Virus record (IMG/VR): IMGVR_UViG_3300030329_003378 | Coordinates: 1-41,497 of that record | Direction: 5' to 3' (one strand) | DNA from: a virus | DNA length: 41,497 nucleotides | In this document: positions 38,936 through 41,497 of the stretch, in pieces | Layout: each line of letters begins with the position of its first letter | How positions within the stretch are numbered: the first letter of the stretch is position 1 | Position numbers and translations under genes: made by a program | Notes under the pieces: model-generated | What the model was told of the DNA's origin: nothing | The model's input: the letters and a program-made list of their open reading frames with translations, nothing else | The model's database searches: none

Positions 38936-40111
38936 TCAGGCAGGACGGACAATACCCTGTCGCTTACGAGAGTTGCAGAACACGTTCCACCAGCAATCGA
39001 CGGGCTGAACGCTCGTAAACGGCTGGTTAGGATGACGCATTGGATCATGCTTCTCGAAGTAACGTCGGGAGTGATAGATTGGGGTCATGTAGTTAGCATT
39101 TACCCAGAAGTAACGAGAACCCGTGTACGCGGCGCTTGCACTATCTTCTGCATGGAATCCAGTGTGACCCGAATAGCTGTTGCTGTAGATAGCAGCCGTG
39201 TCCAGAGCAGAAACGTAGATAACGTCAATGCCGCTGTATTGTGGGTTGTTATACGCAGGATCCTGGGCCGAAATGAGTGAGTCATTGCTGGCACGCAGGG
39301 CTCGCTTGTATTGATTAACACCAGCACGACTGGCGAAAATCATCTGACGGCTCAGATTGTCATTCTCAAAGTATTCCTGCTTCGTTGCAGGTGGAATGAA
39401 CTGACACTTCAGGAACATTTCGTCGAAGGCTGCAATCAGCGAATCGCTGCTGCCAGTGCCGCCGCCGATGATTCCGTCTGGATCATTTGCGTCATAGGTC
39501 GAAACTTGGTTCTTGTAGTTAGCGCCAGTAGCGGCAACACCAAGACCCTGAAGGTCCGTACCAGTGAATCCAGCGGGAAGTCCGCCGTCTTCTTCCTGGA
39601 TGAAGGTTGGGATGGAGTAAGGCAGCTTGCCTGTGTTGGTTTCCATTCCAGCTTCGTTAGGAGCCTTCCAAAGATCGTCTTCCATACCGTTGAGCATGGA
39701 TGTCCAAAGCCGCATCTCTTTGATACGCTTCAGCTTCTTGTAAACGACCTTCTGAGCATCGCGGGAAAGACCCTCGCCTACGTTCAGTTCGATCTCCTGA
39801 TCGGTCCAACTCATGTGATCGACTGAGAACTTCCAGTCAATCTCAAGAGTGTCTACGACCTGGGGATTCGTCCATGAGAACGTATCGTTAGGCTGATAGT
39901 GATCGTAAGTTGAACTCTCGTCCATCAAGACCACATCGTTAATTGTTTTGCCGCCCTGGATAACCTTGTCGGTTCCACGACCCTTGAGGAAGCGGGAAAG
40001 AACGTAGGTGTTCTTGACTGCTTCGTTGATGACATCCTCAGCGGAGGTCAGGTATCGCGGTCCAGTAGCGGCCATGAAATCGTTGAAGTTAGCTAGTGCT
40101 GTTCCAGCCAT
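38936..40111 (-). CDS. Major capsid protein (HK97-fold type)
   Basis: This 391-residue protein is the right length for an HK97-fold capsid protein and follows the scaffold-like gene. The N-terminus has a helical arm (SAEDVINEAVKNTYVLSRFL), then GGKTINDVVLMDESSTYDHY, and a Trp-rich beta part (SWTNPQVVDTLEIDWKFSVD). Long spine-like helices and a P-domain-like C-terminal part follow (PIYHSRRYFEKHD...). A repeated W and SRxY pattern supports a coat protein. GGAG lies close upstream of ATG 40111. Identity is from context and plan, not from a precise family name. Confidence 0.8.
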   Translation of the reverse strand: MAGTALANFNDFMAATGPRYLTSAEDVINEAVKNTYVLSRFLKGRGTDKVIQGGKTINDVVLMDESSTYDHYQPNDTFSWTNPQVVDTLEIDWKFSVDHMSWTDQEIELNVGEGLSRDAQKVVYKKLKRIKEMRLWTSMLNGMEDDLWKAPNEAGMETNTGKLPYSIPTFIQEEDGGLPAGFTGTDLQGLGVAATGANYKNQVSTYDANDPDGIIGGGTGSSDSLIAAFDEMFLKCQFIPPATKQEYFENDNLSRQMIFASRAGVNQYKRALRASNDSLISAQDPAYNNPQYSGIDVIYVSALDTAAIYSNSYSGHTGFHAEDSASAAYTGSRYFWVNANYMTPIYHSRRYFEKHDPMRHPNQPFTSVQPVDCWWNVFCNSRKRQGIVRPA

Positions 40112-40136
40112 TTGACTTCTCCTTCAAGTCCGAAAA

Positions 40137-41189
40137 TTAAGAGTTATATGCCTCAGAGGCTCCATCAAGCCCACCGCCATTGAAAATAGCGTCAAGTGCA
40201 GCGTCTTCCCTGTCATCATGACTCATAGGCGCGTTGCTAATTCGTCTATTTGACGTTCTGGTAGTCGGCTGACCTGCAGACCTAGCAGCGTGTTGCTGGG
40301 TCTTAGGTGGGGCCGCATCCGCGAGCCGAATGCGTACAGCGTCAGTCATAAGATCGTTCAGATTCCGGTATTCGCCGGTTCTGTAAAGCGTTTGCATCTT
40401 TTCAATAACACTGTTGAAGTTGCCATCATCGGAAAGTTGCGGGTAACGCTCCTGCAACTCAGTACGAACCCTTGCCAATTCCTGTGTTTCAGTATGACCC
40501 GTTTGAGCCGCTACATTTACATACAAGTTGGCAAGCATATTGGCTACAGAACGCATTGGAGCCATAATTGACTCCGCAGCCTCATCGCCAAAAACCTCGG
40601 CAATTTCCTGCTGGTGCTTTAACATGTTCTGCGGGGTAGGCAATTGAGAAGAAGCTGCAGGAGCTTGAGTCCGAGTCGGCTGTTGACCGCCTCTTTCACC
40701 CTGCTGCTGCTGGAGCCTCATTACCTCTTCGACTGTCTGCCTGAGCTTGGAATGCTCATCAGAAAACCGATCACCATCCTTCTGAACCTTTTCACGTTTT
40801 AGCCCCCACTGCGTAAATGCATCAGGGTCCTTTTCGTAATACTCATCCAGCAATTCCCGAGGTGTGCCGTCACGCTGCAAAGCTGCCATAGCTCGATGGT
40901 AATCCTCTCCAGGTTCGCTGCGTGTTTCAGCGTCTGTAGGGAAAGTATCAACCTCTGGCTCTGAATCCTGATTCTGCGACACATCAGAAAAAGTTTCAGT
41001 TAGCGACGAAGGGTCAGGCTCATTTTCCAAGACTCCCATGATTTTGTCCAAAACCTCGTCATCACTCTGATCGTTACCAACTGTAACTCCCTCAGAGATC
41101 GGGTTCGATGGTTCATCAGACACCACGGGGTTATCCTGAACAACAGATTCCTGCACTTCCGACACATTCATTTCATTTTCGTTAGCCAT
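40137..41189 (-). CDS. Scaffolding-like protein
   Basis: This 350-residue protein begins MANENEMNVSEVQESVVQDN. It is strongly acidic in the first third, then Gln-rich and helical (RQTVEEVMRLQQQQGERGGQ), with a C-terminal helical part and a basic tail (RRISNAPMSHDDREDAALDA). The acidic disordered start plus coiled-coil and small C-terminal domain match phage scaffold proteins, and it lies just upstream of the major capsid gene. ATG 41189 is preferred, with GGAG five bases upstream, over the longer frame from 41225. No protease motif was seen. Confidence 0.7.
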   Translation of the reverse strand: MANENEMNVSEVQESVVQDNPVVSDEPSNPISEGVTVGNDQSDDEVLDKIMGVLENEPDPSSLTETFSDVSQNQDSEPEVDTFPTDAETRSEPGEDYHRAMAALQRDGTPRELLDEYYEKDPDAFTQWGLKREKVQKDGDRFSDEHSKLRQTVEEVMRLQQQQGERGGQQPTRTQAPAASSQLPTPQNMLKHQQEIAEVFGDEAAESIMAPMRSVANMLANLYVNVAAQTGHTETQELARVRTELQERYPQLSDDGNFNSVIEKMQTLYRTGEYRNLNDLMTDAVRIRLADAAPPKTQQHAARSAGQPTTRTSNRRISNAPMSHDDREDAALDAIFNGGGLDGASEAYNS

Positions 41190-41221
41190 AATTTCTCCGG
41201 GGGTTAGCCTAAGCCTCCCCA

Positions 41222-41497
41222 TCAATCCTTCACATAACCGTGTTCAGCAGCCACGTTTCTTTCGTGGGCCTGAGAACGGATAACTGGCCTGCCCTGTTTA
41301 TCGTAATTGCCAACCCCGGAAAGATTCCTGGGGAGAGCCCTGCTCACATATGGATATTTGTGAGTCTTTCTTTCTATGCCCGCCGAATCAAGAATAAATG
41401 AAGCAATTCTTGTGCATTCAACGCCATCAATAATCACTTTGTCACCAATACTTGGCGCATCATCAAACGAAAAGAAGGATTCTACTTCTTCACCACT
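41222..41497 (-). CDS. FmdB-like small phage protein, C-terminal part (gene crosses the circle join)
   Basis: The open frame runs through the right end of the window, and its first 98-101 bases repeat the left end. In the joined genome it is the 100-residue product starting at 128. This part encodes residues from about 9 to 100, ending QAHERNVAAEHGYVKD. The basic, Arg/His-rich tail (SRALPRNLSG, GRPVIRSQAHERN) may bind nucleic acid. The stop is 32 bp before the scaffold start. Confidence 0.7.
   Translation of the reverse strand, partial: SGEEVESFFSFDDAPSIGDKVIIDGVECTRIASFILDSAGIERKTHKYPYVSRALPRNLSGVGNYDKQGRPVIRSQAHERNVAAEHGYVKD
41397..41497. repeat. Right copy of the 101-bp terminal overlap
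   Basis: This is identical to 1-101 except at 41399 (T instead of C). The difference falls at the third base of a serine codon (TCA versus TCG), so both versions encode the same protein. Confidence 0.9.

Overview
The window is essentially one complete genome of an uncultured tailed phage. The first 101 bases (1-101) recur as the last 101 (41397-41497) with one difference, so the sequence closes into a circle of about 41,396 bp. A small gene runs across the join. No host gene, rRNA, tRNA, CRISPR array, integrase or insertion sequence is visible. The head and tail genes (portal, scaffold, HK97-type capsid, T7 gp11-like adaptor, gp12/P22 gp10-like nozzle, large internal proteins) and the absence of tape-measure, sheath or tail-tube genes point to a short-tailed (podovirus-like) phage of a bacterium. 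Strong AGGAGG-type ribosome binding sites and a lipobox fit a bacterial, possibly Gram-negative, host. The host cannot be named from the sequence.

Layout, following minus-strand transcription from right to left. From 8808 down to 1, and on through the circle join: small membrane and virion-associated proteins including a paralogous pair, terS, terL, a cluster of Pro/Gly-rich proteins sharing a PMFGGM motif, and the portal. From 41497 down to 20268: an FmdB-like small protein, scaffold, major capsid protein, beta-rich head proteins, adaptor, nozzle, two internal (ejection-type) proteins, and a 3027-residue protein that fills about 22% of the genome. The giant protein carries a complete cytosine-C5 DNA methyltransferase domain, an ADP-ribosyltransferase-like segment and a PLxRFG-like C-terminal part. 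It looks like an ejected polyvalent counter-defence protein.

From 20256 down to 13373 is the DNA-metabolism block: a GGPLDG-family protein, a membrane protein, a metallophosphoesterase, a RecE-like exonuclease, an ERF annealing protein, an SSB-like protein, an excisionase-type HTH, a replication initiator with a short-repeat array inside its gene (candidate origin), and a helicase-loader-like protein. No DNA polymerase, helicase, primase or RNA polymerase is visible, so replication and transcription must depend on the host. No endolysin was recognised.

A plus-strand island at 9389-13349 runs against everything else. It diverges from an HTH regulator gene (8932-9246) across an intergenic region with two operator-like dyads 21 bp apart. 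It contains small unknown proteins, a GP88-like cysteine-rich protein and a DUF932 protein in its own promoter/terminator cassette, and it ends at a terminator facing the convergent minus operon. Its left part is visibly richer in G+C than the structural genes. Genes are packed with one-base TGATG/TAATG or ATGA overlaps. No gene-free stretch exceeds about 160 bp (the longest is 10988-11145).
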